From Bog-532 sp965277615 (GTDB lineage: Bacteria; Actinomycetota; Actinomycetes; Streptosporangiales; Streptosporangiaceae), in assembly GCA_965277615.1 (NCBI GenBank), contig CBDIDG010000005.1:2232001-2296000 (forward strand): DNA of 64,000 nt. The letters are read 5' to 3'. The notes below the pieces were generated by a model. That model searched no databases. It worked only from the letters and a program-made list of their open reading frames with translations, and had not been told where the DNA came from. The position numbers and the translations under genes were made by a program. Shown here one piece after another: positions 42,851 through 50,832 of this stretch (the first letter of the stretch is position 1; every line of letters starts with the position of its first letter).

Positions 42851-43353
42851 CCGCGCGGGCTGAGCTGGTCGCGGCGGGGACCGAACGAAACAAGGCGCTC
42901 ATCCGGCGGCTGAACGCCGAGGTGATCAACGCCGGACGGGTGGAACTGCTCGACGAGCTGTACGCCGAAGACCTCGTCCATGAACGGCGCGGCTTGATCA
43001 CCACCATGACGCTGCTGCGCCCCCCGGACCGCCAGGTTCCCCCGGACCTCGGCCCGCGTGATCGATTCCGGCTCGGTTATGCCACTATCCACGCGGGCTT
43101 CCGCGACTGGCACAGCGTGATCGAGTCCATGGTCGCGGAAGGCGACACGGTCGTGGTTCGCTACCGCGTTACCGGCACCAACACCGCGGGGTTTCTCGGT
43201 CGGCCGGCCACGGGCCGCCGTGTCGATATCAGCGAGATCGTCTACTTCACCTTCCGCGATGGCCGCGTCGCGCGGATCTGGGCCGTGAGCACCGAACTGG
43301 ACCTGTGGCTGCAGCTCGGCTTCGTCGAACCCCCGGACAGGAGCACGCCATGA
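42847..43353 (+). CDS. SnoaL-like ester-cyclase-family protein
   Basis: The 168-residue protein has the SnoaL polyketide-cyclase pattern: NKALIRRLNAEVINAGRVEL, YAEDLVHERRG, GFRDWHSVIESMVAEGDTVV and RVARIWAVSTELDLWLQLG. The last segment parallels the protein at 13032 (VEIWALADQLDFWRALG). The GTG start overlaps the previous TGA. Family members close or isomerise rings without cofactors. Confidence 0.8.
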   Translation: MTARAELVAAGTERNKALIRRLNAEVINAGRVELLDELYAEDLVHERRGLITTMTLLRPPDRQVPPDLGPRDRFRLGYATIHAGFRDWHSVIESMVAEGDTVVVRYRVTGTNTAGFLGRPATGRRVDISEIVYFTFRDGRVARIWAVSTELDLWLQLGFVEPPDRSTP

Positions 43354-43745
43354 CTAGGACCGCCGACCAGATCGCCGAGATCGCCGACCGCATCCGGGAG
43401 GCAGTACGAAGCGGGGACCCGGACCGGATGCGTGCGGTCCTCGCCGACGATGCCCAGGTCTGGGAGAACACGCACGGCACCTGGATCGAGCTGGCGAAGG
43501 TGCTCGCCTTCCACGGACACCTCGCCGCGGACCTGCCCTCGCTCACCTTCGAAAACGTCCGGGTGACCGCCACCCACGACGGCTACGTGGATCAGCACAC
43601 CAAGCACTTCGTCCTGCCGCAGGGCAGCGAGTACCTGGTTGACGCCTGCCTGGTCGTCCAGCTCCACGACGGCAAGCTGTGGCGGGCCGAGGAGTACATG
43701 GACTCAGCCCAGAAACCGCCCGGCACCGACCCGAGCGCCGCCTGA
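43350..43745 (+). CDS. SnoaL-like/DUF4440-type protein
   Basis: The 131-residue protein starts at ATG 43350 with AGGAG upstream and an ATGA overlap with the previous gene. It has DRIREAVRSGDPDRMRAVLA, DDAQVWENTHGTWIELA and LHDGKLWRAEEYMDSAQKPP. The tail resembles the protein at 32788 (HEYMDSGALRPP), so the two clusters carry matching subfamilies. No catalytic assignment is possible. Confidence 0.77.
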   Translation: MTRTADQIAEIADRIREAVRSGDPDRMRAVLADDAQVWENTHGTWIELAKVLAFHGHLAADLPSLTFENVRVTATHDGYVDQHTKHFVLPQGSEYLVDACLVVQLHDGKLWRAEEYMDSAQKPPGTDPSAA

Positions 43746-43771
43746 GCAGCTCCGACGAAAGGATCTAGGCC

Positions 43772-44239
43772 ATGCCCGTCCTACTCGACACAGACGAGAA
43801 ACGCATCGTCTACCGCTACGTCACCGACGTGTGGGGTGATGGCCGGGCGGACCTCATCGATGACCTCGTCGCACCGGACGTCATCGACCATGACCCGTTC
43901 CCCGGGCAGGTCCCCGGCATCGAGGGCTGGAAGCAGGCGCTGGCCATGGTCCGCGACGCCGTACCCGACCTCACCAACACCATCCATGACATGGTCCAGG
44001 AAGGCGACCTGGTCACCATCCGGTTCACCTCGGCTGGCCACCTGAAGCATCCGTTTCTCGGTCGGGGACACACCAACGATCCGGTACTCATCCGCGCGCT
44101 GGAGCTGCAACGGGTGTCCGGCGGCCGGATGCGCGAGACCCACCGGCTCCTCGACGTCCGCATCGGCCAGCCCCCCGACGCCGGTACGCCTGCGTGGGAC
44201 GCCGTCCACCTCACGCCCGCATCGGGTGAGGCTACATGA
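43772..44239 (+). CDS. SnoaL-like polyketide-cyclase-family protein
   Basis: The 155-residue protein has RIVYRYVTDVWGDGRADLID, APDVIDHDPFPGQVPG, IEGWKQALAMVRDAVPDLTN and IHDMVQEGDLVTIRFTSAGH, a canonical SnoaL-type order with the aspartate/histidine patch used by some cyclases. AAGGATC lies upstream of ATG 43772. The stop overlaps the homogentisate dioxygenase ATG (ATGA), so it is made together with a ring-cleavage enzyme. Confidence 0.82.
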   Translation: MPVLLDTDEKRIVYRYVTDVWGDGRADLIDDLVAPDVIDHDPFPGQVPGIEGWKQALAMVRDAVPDLTNTIHDMVQEGDLVTIRFTSAGHLKHPFLGRGHTNDPVLIRALELQRVSGGRMRETHRLLDVRIGQPPDAGTPAWDAVHLTPASGEAT

Positions 44240-45579
44240 CCAGTACGCAGCCGCATAACGTCGCGCCCGCCGATGGCCAGCGGCGGCCGGGCTCATTCGG
44301 CTACCAGCGTGGTTTCGGCAATACATTCGTCAGCGAGGCAGTATCGGACGCCGTTCCGGTTGGCCGTAACTCCCCGCAGCGGCATCCGCTCGGGCTGTAC
44401 ACGGAATTGCTCAGCGGCACCGCATTCACCGTGCCGCGCGCCCGTAACAGGCGCACGTGGACCTACCGCATCCGGCCGTCGGCAGCCCACTCGCCGTTCC
44501 GCCGGATACCCGACGGTGGCCTGCGCAGCGGCCCGTTCACCGACGCCGAGCCCGAGCCGAACCGGCTGCGCTGGGACCCGCCCGAACCGCCTGCAGACGG
44601 CGTCGATTTCATCGACGGGCTGTGGACCTTCGGCGGCAACGGCTCGCCCCTGGAACACGCCGGGGTCAGCATCCACGCCTACAACGTCTCCGCGTCCATG
44701 GAGGGCCGGTACTTCGTCGATGCCGACGGGGAACTGCTCATCATCCCCGAACACGGCCGGCTCCGGCTGCACACCGAACTCGGCGGGCTCGAGGTCGCTC
44801 CTCGCGAGATCGCACTCATTCCTCGTGGCCTGCGCTTCCGAGTGGAGTCGCTGGATGCGACCGCAGGGGGATATATCTGCGAAAATCACGGGGCAGCGTT
44901 CGAACTGCCCGAGCTCGGTCCGATCGGCTCGAACGGCCTGGCCAGCGCGCGGGACTTCCGCGCTCCCGTGGCCGCGTTCGAACAGGGGAACGAGCCGGTA
45001 CAGGTCGTCGAGAAGTACGGGGGCCATCTATGGGTCAGTGACTACGACCACTCCCCTCTTGACGTCGTGGGCTGGCACGGCTCCCTGGCGCCGTACGTAT
45101 ACGACACGCGCACCTTCATGGCGATCGGGACGGTGAGCTTCGATCACCCCGACCCATCGATCTTCACGGTGCTCACCTCACCGACGGACGCCCCCGGGCT
45201 GGCGAACGCCGACTTCGTGATATTCCCGCCGCGCTGGATGGTCGCAGACGACACGTTCCGGCCGCCCTGGTACCACCGCAACGTCATGAGCGAGTTCATG
45301 GGCCTGGTGACCGGAAGTTACGACGCAAAGGCGGAGGGCTTCATGCCCGGGAGCGCCAGCCTGCACACGTCCTGGACGTCCCACGGTGCCGACCGCCAGA
45401 CGTTCCGCAAGGCGTCGAACGAGCCGCTGGTCCCGACCAAGCTCGATGACACTCTCGCGTTCATGTTCGAGACCCGGCTTCCGATCATCGTCACCAGACA
45501 GGCGCTCGATTCACCGCGGCGCCAACCGGACTACGATGCCGTCTGGTCCGATCTCGACGCGCACTTCACCCCGCGATGA
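44236..45579 (+). CDS. hmgA: Homogentisate 1,2-dioxygenase
   Basis: The 447-residue cupin-fold enzyme cleaves homogentisate to maleylacetoacetate. The iron ligands correspond to His347 and Glu353 in YHRNVMSEFMGL and His383 in HTSWTSHGADRQTF; the spacings equal those of the human enzyme. YQRGFGNTFVSEA at the N-terminus and MEGRYFVDADGELLIIPE are further family blocks. Length is normal. It is translationally coupled to the preceding SnoaL-like gene and followed 13 bases later by a frameshifted SDR. The next pathway enzyme in the window, fumarylacetoacetase, is at 4.2 kb; no glutathione-type isomerase is visible. Confidence 0.94.
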   Translation: MTSTQPHNVAPADGQRRPGSFGYQRGFGNTFVSEAVSDAVPVGRNSPQRHPLGLYTELLSGTAFTVPRARNRRTWTYRIRPSAAHSPFRRIPDGGLRSGPFTDAEPEPNRLRWDPPEPPADGVDFIDGLWTFGGNGSPLEHAGVSIHAYNVSASMEGRYFVDADGELLIIPEHGRLRLHTELGGLEVAPREIALIPRGLRFRVESLDATAGGYICENHGAAFELPELGPIGSNGLASARDFRAPVAAFEQGNEPVQVVEKYGGHLWVSDYDHSPLDVVGWHGSLAPYVYDTRTFMAIGTVSFDHPDPSIFTVLTSPTDAPGLANADFVIFPPRWMVADDTFRPPWYHRNVMSEFMGLVTGSYDAKAEGFMPGSASLHTSWTSHGADRQTFRKASNEPLVPTKLDDTLAFMFETRLPIIVTRQALDSPRRQPDYDAVWSDLDAHFTPR

Positions 45580-45592
45580 GCCGGGTGTGTGC

Positions 45593-46350
45593 ATGACTGG
45601 CGGCGACGCATTGCACGGACTGGTCGCTGTCGTCACTGGCGCCGCCAGTGGCATGGGCGCCGCCGAGGCCAAGGGCTTCGCTGACCGCGGCGCGAGCGTC
45701 GTAATTGCGGACATCGACACCGCTGGCGGCAAGATGGTCGCGCGCGACATCAGTGACCGGGCCATCTTCGTCAAGCATGATGTCACCGACCCCCACGAAT
45801 GGGATTCCGCGCTAGAGCAGGTCCGGGATCGGTTCGGCCGTATCGACGTGCTCGTGAACAACGCTGGCGGCGCCGCCGCCTTCAAGCCACTCGTCGAGAC
45901 CTCGACGGAGGAATGGGAACGAGCGTTCCGGCTCAACGTCTCTGCCGCGTTTTTCGGCTGCCGCGCTGTCCACCCCCACCTGCGCGCCGCCGGCGATGGA
46001 GCGATCATCAACGTCGGATCCAGCCTCGCGCTCCGGGCCATCGTGGGTAATTCCGCCTACTCCAGCGCGAAAGCTGCGCTGTCTCACCTGACCCGCCTGG
46101 CGGCCGTGGAGTTCGCCCCGGACAACATCCGCGTCAACAGTGTTCACCCGGGCATCACCCGCACATCGCTGAGCGAGCATCAGTTTGCGACCCAGAGTTT
46201 GTTAAATCGGTCGTCGACCCTATCCCGATGAAACGGCCGGCCGAACCGGCGGACATCGCCGCGGCAGTCTTGTTCCTCGCCTCTCCCGCGGCCAGCTACA
46301 TTACCGGGACCGAAATCACTGTGGACGGCGCTCATACCGTACGGTTCTAG
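45593..46350 (+). pseudogene. SDR-family oxidoreductase, frameshifted near the C-terminus
   Basis: The gene begins normally with VVTGAASGMGAAEAKGFA, DVLVNNAGGAA, INVGSSLALR and YSSAKAALSH. Near 46192 one base is missing: the frame after FATQ runs into unrelated residues and stops at 46231. The other frame continues VVDPIPMKRPAEPADIAAAV, LFLASPAASYITGTEITVDG and ends at TAG 46348-46350. The truncated product would lack the last strands that complete the dimer core, so activity is doubtful. A sequencing error is the alternative explanation. Confidence 0.82.
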
Positions 46351-46550
46351 ACCGCATAGTGATTAGCTCAGTTTCCGGACCCGATTCAGCTCATCGGCTT
46401 GCCATCGCGACTCCCAGAGGGGGCGATGCGCCAGAGGATTCCGACTACCTGGCCGAGTTCGGCGGAACTGGCGGCGGAGGCGATCGTGCTCGCTGATTAG
46501 GACTCTTGTGTCCGGCGGCCCTGAGCAAACAAGCCGCAAGCCAGCCCGGG
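46351..46550. other. Intergenic, nothing recognised
   Basis: About 200 bases between the frameshifted SDR and the MarR relic show no gene, hairpin or promoter that I can support. Confidence 0.4.
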
Positions 46551-46760
46551 TCAGTGTGGCTCGCCGTCCGCGCCCGTCCTCAGCGGTGACGCAACGGTCA
46601 AGCCCCGGCGGCCGAATGCCGTGGCGTACTTGGTGACTGCGCCTTTGCTGAACAGCGACCGCTCAGCGATCTCGGTCATGCGCAGGCTGTGACCCTGGGC
46701 GCGGACCAGCTGATAGAGAACGTCGAACATGGTCTGCCACGACGCCTCCTGTCCCGCCCG
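46551..46760 (-). pseudogene. MarR-family regulator, fragment
   Basis: The minus strand encodes FDVLYQLVRAQGHSLRMTEI then AERSLFSKGAVTKYATAFGR RG, a recognisable MarR winged-helix core (helix 2 through the recognition helix). The N-terminal dimer helix and C-terminal wing are missing or replaced. Upstream the frame joins sequence next to an IS256-type transposase fragment. It is probably a remnant cut by a transposition event. Confidence 0.65.
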
Positions 46761-46864
46761 CGCCCGCTCCACCTCACCTGGCGCGGCCGCCTCCAGCGCC
46801 GCCGGTCCAGTCCAGGCGCTCAAGTGCGATCTGCTCGCGCCCTTCTCGACGCGGTAGTCGATAG

Positions 46865-47179
46865 CGAGCATGCGGTTCGAATGTCCCAGCGCGGCCCCGC
46901 GGCACCTCGATGCCGACCTGTCCGGTCCTCTCGGTCAGCACCTTCTTGGGCCGGGTTCCGTTGCGGACATTGCCAGTCTCATTGACCGCCAGCCTGTACT
47001 TCTCATAACGCAGGTGCTCGGTCAGCTCCTGTTCCAAGGTGGTCTCCAGCACCTGCCTAGTCAGCTGCTTCAGCAGCCCATCAGGCCCGGTCAGCGACAA
47101 GCCCTGCTCCCGCCCGGCGCGCCCATCTCCTCCGCCGCCCGCCCTCTGCTGTCGGCTCCCGCTTGCTCTTCTTCGTCAC
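46865..47179 (-). pseudogene. IS256-family (mutator type) transposase, 5' fragment
   Basis: Starting at GTG 47179, the minus strand shows VTKKSKREPTAE, then in a shifted frame GRAAEEMG, then in a third frame GLSLTGPDGLLKQLTRQVLE, QELTEHLRYEKYRLA and VPRGRAGTFEP. This is the N-terminal part of an IS256-type transposase with at least two frameshifts, cut after the PRDR-like block. The catalytic DDE domain is absent. It is clearly different from the intact IS256 pair at 55-60 kb. Confidence 0.8.
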
Positions 47180-47309
47180 AGCAGGGACTGCGCGGGTCAC
47201 AGCAACTGGCCACCAGGGCCGCACTCTCGGACGCCGCCGGTGCCTGCGGGTTATATGCGGGCGCTGTAGTCCCTCCACGCTGATCCGCAGTTGACTCCGG
47301 CGCCGTGAA

Positions 47310-47960
47310 TTAGTGGCGGGGTTTCCACTCGCCGATTTCGTTGAGGCGCCTGCGTTGCTGGGCGGCTGCGGAGTGGTCGCGGCCGGTTCCGCGGTTTTCG
47401 AGGCGTTCGGCGACCCGGGCGCGGTGCTCTTGCGGGTTGTGGTCGTCGTACTTGAACTTGGCGGCAACGCTGGCGATGTGCAGGCGAAGGCCGCGGATTC
47501 CCGAGAGCATCCGGCCGTAGGGGGGCATGTGCACGGCCACTTGGGCGTGGTCGCCGTGTGGCTGGAAATGCGCGAGCTGGCGGCGCAAGAGCTCGGCCTT
47601 GCGCTGGGGGTCGTCCACGATCTCTGCGCGGCAGGTCAGCTGGACGGCGGAGTAGTAGCTGGTTGGCACCCCGTCCTCGTCTGGTCCGCCGGCTTTGGCG
47701 CGCCAGGTGGTCGGGATGTAGGCGTAGTCATCGACGATGCTCATCACCACTACTGGCCGCGCCTTGATCGCCGCCCAGACCTTGTTGGGCCGGGCCAGGT
47801 GGACCAGGAGGGTGTCGCCGTCGACGACGAAATGGGTGGGGATGACGTGCGGGGCGCCGTTGCCTGGGTCACTGACGGCGAGCTGCCCGAAATCGTGCCC
47901 CGCTAGCCAGTCCCGCCACTCGGTGTCGCTGATGGCGGCGTCCCAGGGGTGGATCAGCAT
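47310..47960 (-). CDS. FMN-binding PaiB-type / pyridoxamine-oxidase-fold protein
   Basis: The 216-residue protein starts MLIHPWDAAISDTEW with AGGAG upstream of ATG 47960. It has VIPTHFVVDGDTLLVHLARP, ARPVVVMSIVDDYAYIP, VQLTCRAEIVDDPQRKAELL and MLSGIRGLRLHIASVAAKFK. The layout matches PaiB-like FMN-binding split-barrel proteins, annotated as transcriptional regulators or flavin reductases. The upstream frame extension overlaps the next gene and is not homologous. It forms a three-gene operon with a B3/4 protein and an XRE-cupin regulator. Confidence 0.8.
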   Translation of the reverse strand: MLIHPWDAAISDTEWRDWLAGHDFGQLAVSDPGNGAPHVIPTHFVVDGDTLLVHLARPNKVWAAIKARPVVVMSIVDDYAYIPTTWRAKAGGPDEDGVPTSYYSAVQLTCRAEIVDDPQRKAELLRRQLAHFQPHGDHAQVAVHMPPYGRMLSGIRGLRLHIASVAAKFKYDDHNPQEHRARVAERLENRGTGRDHSAAAQQRRRLNEIGEWKPRH

Positions 47961-47980
47961 GCGGATGTTCTCCTGCTGGC

Positions 47981-48724
47981 CTAGAGATGGTCTGCGGTGA
48001 TGAGCTGACTGGCGATGGCGGCCCGCGGGCTCAGCAGGATGAGGGAGCTCGCCAGGTCGTTCCCCGCCGCCGCCAGTCCGTCGCGGCCGAGGGCGGCGAG
48101 TCCGTCGATGATGAAGACGGCGTTCGTGGTGGCCGTCGTTATCCGGGTCCGGGTGCATTGCCGCCAGTTCCACTGGCGGCAGGTGACGCCGGTGTCGTCA
48201 CGCCAGATCACCTCGCCTGGCCTCGGGTGCTCGATGACCGGCTCGCCGTGCGCCGTGGTGCCGAAGTCCTCATCTCCTGCGGCCCGGATCAGCCGGGCCG
48301 GGCCCTTGTACTGGTCCAGGTCCTCGCCGCCGACTGGCACCAGGTTCGCGATCGAGACCGCGTTGTAGGCGTCGGTGAGGCGGTCGATGTGAGGCAGCCC
48401 GCCGTCTAGGCGGCGCAGCAGCGCCTCAACGCTCGGCCGGGTGCGCTGGGGCTTGGCGCCGAACGCCCGGTAAGCGGCGCGCCAGTCGGCGACCTGGGGC
48501 ACGTCTTCGGGTGCCCGGCCGCCGAGCGTGATCCGTGCCCTGGTCTCGGCTCGTGACAGCAGTTCGTCGCTGATCTCGTCGGGCGGTCCCGGTTCCAGGC
48601 CCTCGGCCACCATCACCATGACGCGGTAGTCCAGGCGCAGTTCGAGCACCTCGGGGGCTACGCTGACGTCCTTGAGGAATGCGTGTGCGTTGTCACTGAC
48701 CTCAGCCTGGGTCAATAGGGTCAT
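47981..48724 (-). CDS. B3/B4 tRNA-binding-domain protein
   Basis: The 247-residue protein resembles free-standing B3/4 domains of phenylalanyl-tRNA synthetase: WRAAYRAFGAKPQRTRPSVE, DAYNAVSIANLVPVGGEDLD and GEVIWRDDTGVTCRQWNWRQ. Such proteins are thought to edit or bind aminoacyl-tRNA or amino-acid-like ligands. ATG 48724 overlaps the regulator stop by one base; GTG 48727 is equally possible. It lies between the PaiB-like protein and the XRE-cupin regulator, divergent from a sulfur amino acid-type PLP enzyme, suggesting an amino acid context. Confidence 0.82.
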   Translation of the reverse strand: MTLLTQAEVSDNAHAFLKDVSVAPEVLELRLDYRVMVMVAEGLEPGPPDEISDELLSRAETRARITLGGRAPEDVPQVADWRAAYRAFGAKPQRTRPSVEALLRRLDGGLPHIDRLTDAYNAVSIANLVPVGGEDLDQYKGPARLIRAAGDEDFGTTAHGEPVIEHPRPGEVIWRDDTGVTCRQWNWRQCTRTRITTATTNAVFIIDGLAALGRDGLAAAGNDLASSLILLSPRAAIASQLITADHL

Positions 48725-49338
48725 CACCGGGCCGCACCCCCGCCGACAGCTGGCTCGAATACCGTCAGGGCGAAACGTGCCATCTGCGCTGAGCCGGCGT
48801 TCACGTATCCGTGGGGCAGGTCACCGGCGAACGATGCCGAGTCTCCCCTGGCGAGTACCTGGGCGTGCTGGCCCACCCTGAGCTCGACTTGGCCGTCCAG
48901 GACGAGGAGCAGCTCGCGGGTTCCCGTCGCGTGCGCCTGGCTGGAGTGGCTCTCGCTTGGCCCGAGCGTCCAGTCCCACAGCTCGGTGACGTCGGGCGGC
49001 TCGGTGCCGGCGACGAGCACGGCCTGCCCGCCGAGCTCGCCCCGCCACAGCACCGGGGCAGTACCGGCCCGGGTGACCCGCAGCCCGGGCGGATCACCCA
49101 TATCCACCAGCGCGGGCATCCCTATGCCGAGCGCGTCGCTGATCAAAAGCAGCGTCGCGATGCTCGGGTTAGCCGAGCCCTGTTCGATGCTGACCAGCAT
49201 TCTGCGGCTGACGCCAGAACGCTCGGCCAGCTGGTCCAGGGTCCAGCCTCGGCTGGCCCGTCCCTGCCGGATCCGGCCGCCAATCGCACGGGCGACGCTG
49301 TCCGCCCCGGCACGAGCTTCCAAATCTGACTGCCTCAT
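48724..49338 (-). CDS. XRE-family regulator with C-terminal cupin domain
   Basis: The 204-residue protein has an N-terminal helix-turn-helix (GWTLDQLAERSGVSRRMLVS then IEQGSANPSIATLLLISDAL) and a C-terminal cupin sensor (ELLLVLDGQVELRVGQ, GDSASFAGDLPHGYVNAG). This architecture is typical of small-ligand or amino-acid-responsive regulators. ATG 49338 is preferred because homology begins there. The first gene of its operon, it is only 40 bases from the divergent PLP enzyme, so it probably represses or activates both. Confidence 0.87.
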   Translation of the reverse strand: MRQSDLEARAGADSVARAIGGRIRQGRASRGWTLDQLAERSGVSRRMLVSIEQGSANPSIATLLLISDALGIGMPALVDMGDPPGLRVTRAGTAPVLWRGELGGQAVLVAGTEPPDVTELWDWTLGPSESHSSQAHATGTRELLLVLDGQVELRVGQHAQVLARGDSASFAGDLPHGYVNAGSAQMARFALTVFEPAVGGGAAR

Positions 49339-49378
49339 AAAGGCACTATACTGCACTATCGAGAGACGGGAGAATCCC
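49339..49378. promoter_or_regulatory. Overlapping divergent promoters
   Basis: This 40-base gap contains ACTATACTGCACTAT, giving a TATACT -10-like box on plus and TATAGT on minus within a few bases. CACTAT occurs twice as a direct repeat and may be the binding site of the XRE-cupin regulator. GGGAG at about 49368-49372 is the plus ribosome binding site. Confidence 0.6.
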
Positions 49379-50536
49379 ATGACACCTGACCAGCCGGCAA
49401 CCCCCGCGGGCCTGCGCCCGGAAACAGCAGTCATCTGCGCCGGCCGCCCTGGCCACGCGGCCGGCGGGCCGCTCAACGTTCCCATCGTGCTGGCATCAAA
49501 CTTCCATGCCGGCACCATGCCAGCGCCAGGCACCGAGCAGGACACCCGCGCCTACTCACGCACAGACGCCACGCCGGGCTGGGAGGCGCTCGAGACAGCC
49601 GTGGGCCAGGTGGAGGGCGGTCACGCCGTGGCTTTCTCCTCCGGCATGGCCGCGATCGCTGCGGTGCTCGACCTCCTGCCAGCCGGCTGCCGCATCGTCG
49701 TCCCCAAGGACTGCTACTTCGGAGTCGGCGAGCTGCTGGCCGACGCCCGGGCGAACGGCCACTGGACTGTCGACCGGGTGGACCTGACCGATACCGCCAG
49801 CGTCCAGGCCGCCGCCGCGGGCGCTGGCCTGCTCTGGCTGGAGACCCCCTCCAATCCCCTGCTCGAGGTGGCCGACCTTCCCGCCCTGTGCGCCGCCGGC
49901 CGCCACGCCGGGGCACTCGTCGGCGTCGACAACACCTTCGCCACGCCGCTCCTGCAACAGCCCCTGGCGCTCGGCGCGGACGTGGTCGTGCACAGCGCTA
50001 CCAAATTCATCGGCGGCCACTCCGACCTGCTATCCGGCATCACCATCGCCCGCGACCAGGCCCTGGCCGGGCGCCTGCGCCACCGCCGCGGCCTATCAGG
50101 CGCAACCCCCGGAGCCCTGGAAGCCTTCCTGGCGCTGCGCGGCCTGCGCACCCTGGCCCTGCGGCTCGACCGCGGCCAGGCCAACGCCGCCGAACTCGCC
50201 CGCCGGCTCGACGAGCACCCCGCCGTCAGCCGCGTGCGCTACCCGGGCCTTCCCGGCGACCCCGGGCACCGTACAGCCACCGCACAGATGACCGGCTTCG
50301 GGGCCGTGCTGGCCTTCGAGGTAGCCGACGCCCCCACCGCCGATCGGCTCTGCGACGCCGTGCATGTCATCGTCCACGCCACCAGCCTGGGCGGCGTCGA
50401 AAGCACCATCGAGCGGCGCAGTAAACTCCCCGGACAGGGCCACGTGCCCCCCGGGCTCCTGCGCCTGAGCGTCGGTTGCGAACATATCGACGACCTCTGG
50501 AACGATCTGAGCTCAGCGCTCGAACAAGCATTATGA
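49379..50536 (+). CDS. Cys/Met metabolism PLP-dependent enzyme (cystathionine gamma-synthase/lyase-like)
   Basis: The 385-residue enzyme has the trans-sulfuration family layout: VAFSSGMAAIAAVLDLLPAG, LLWLETPSNPLLEVADLPAL, VDNTFATPLLQQPLALGADV, and the PLP lysine Lys209 in HSATKFIGGHSDLLSG. LGGVESTIERRSKLPGQ and GLLRLSVGCEHIDDL close the fold. It could be a gamma-synthase, gamma-lyase or homologue using another amino acid. ATG 49379 follows GGGAG. Its divergent regulator operon carries a B3/4 domain protein. No methionine pathway partner is adjacent. Confidence 0.88.
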   Translation: MTPDQPATPAGLRPETAVICAGRPGHAAGGPLNVPIVLASNFHAGTMPAPGTEQDTRAYSRTDATPGWEALETAVGQVEGGHAVAFSSGMAAIAAVLDLLPAGCRIVVPKDCYFGVGELLADARANGHWTVDRVDLTDTASVQAAAAGAGLLWLETPSNPLLEVADLPALCAAGRHAGALVGVDNTFATPLLQQPLALGADVVVHSATKFIGGHSDLLSGITIARDQALAGRLRHRRGLSGATPGALEAFLALRGLRTLALRLDRGQANAAELARRLDEHPAVSRVRYPGLPGDPGHRTATAQMTGFGAVLAFEVADAPTADRLCDAVHVIVHATSLGGVESTIERRSKLPGQGHVPPGLLRLSVGCEHIDDLWNDLSSALEQAL

Positions 50537-50556
50537 TCGGGAACTCAGCATAAACG

Positions 50557-50598
50557 GAAGCCGGGAACGGACACAGTTGAGAGATGATCCCCGGCTTC
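50557..50598 (+). terminator. Hairpin after the PLP enzyme gene
   Basis: GAAGCCGGG at 50557-50565 pairs exactly with CCCGGCTTC at 50590-50598 around a 24-base loop, 20 bases after the stop codon. There is no T run, as is usual in GC-rich actinobacteria. A terminator role is likely. Confidence 0.6.
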
Positions 50599-50750
50599 AG
50601 AACCCGTCATCCTTCGCCTGGATCCCAGGCCTGCCCAAGTTCGAGCACCATGATGACCGCCACGAACCCACGTTGATCGCGGCGCCAGGTCCCAGATGAC
50701 CGCGAGTTCCCCGCGCGGCACCTTCAGTTAGGCTGAACTCGCGGGCGAGC

Positions 50751-50774
50751 GGGTGATAACCCGCTGTATCACCC
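50751..50774. repeat. Small inverted repeat
   Basis: GGGTGATA at 50751-50758 pairs with TATCACCC at 50767-50774 over an eight-base loop; AGCGGGT/ACCCGCT overlaps it as an alternative pairing. It may be a terminator for the small minus frame or a binding site. Confidence 0.4.
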
Positions 50775-50832
50775 GGTCAGCCGGAGGCCGTCTTCCGCCG
50801 CCACCGTCTTGCCGGCCGCCCGCAGCACCCCA

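Noticed and set aside
13032..46350. Polyketide biosynthetic gene cluster
   Set aside because: SnoaL-like and ABM genes suggest it, but no ketosynthase, acyl carrier protein or similar core gene is present; ring-cleavage dioxygenases and an importer point to degradation.
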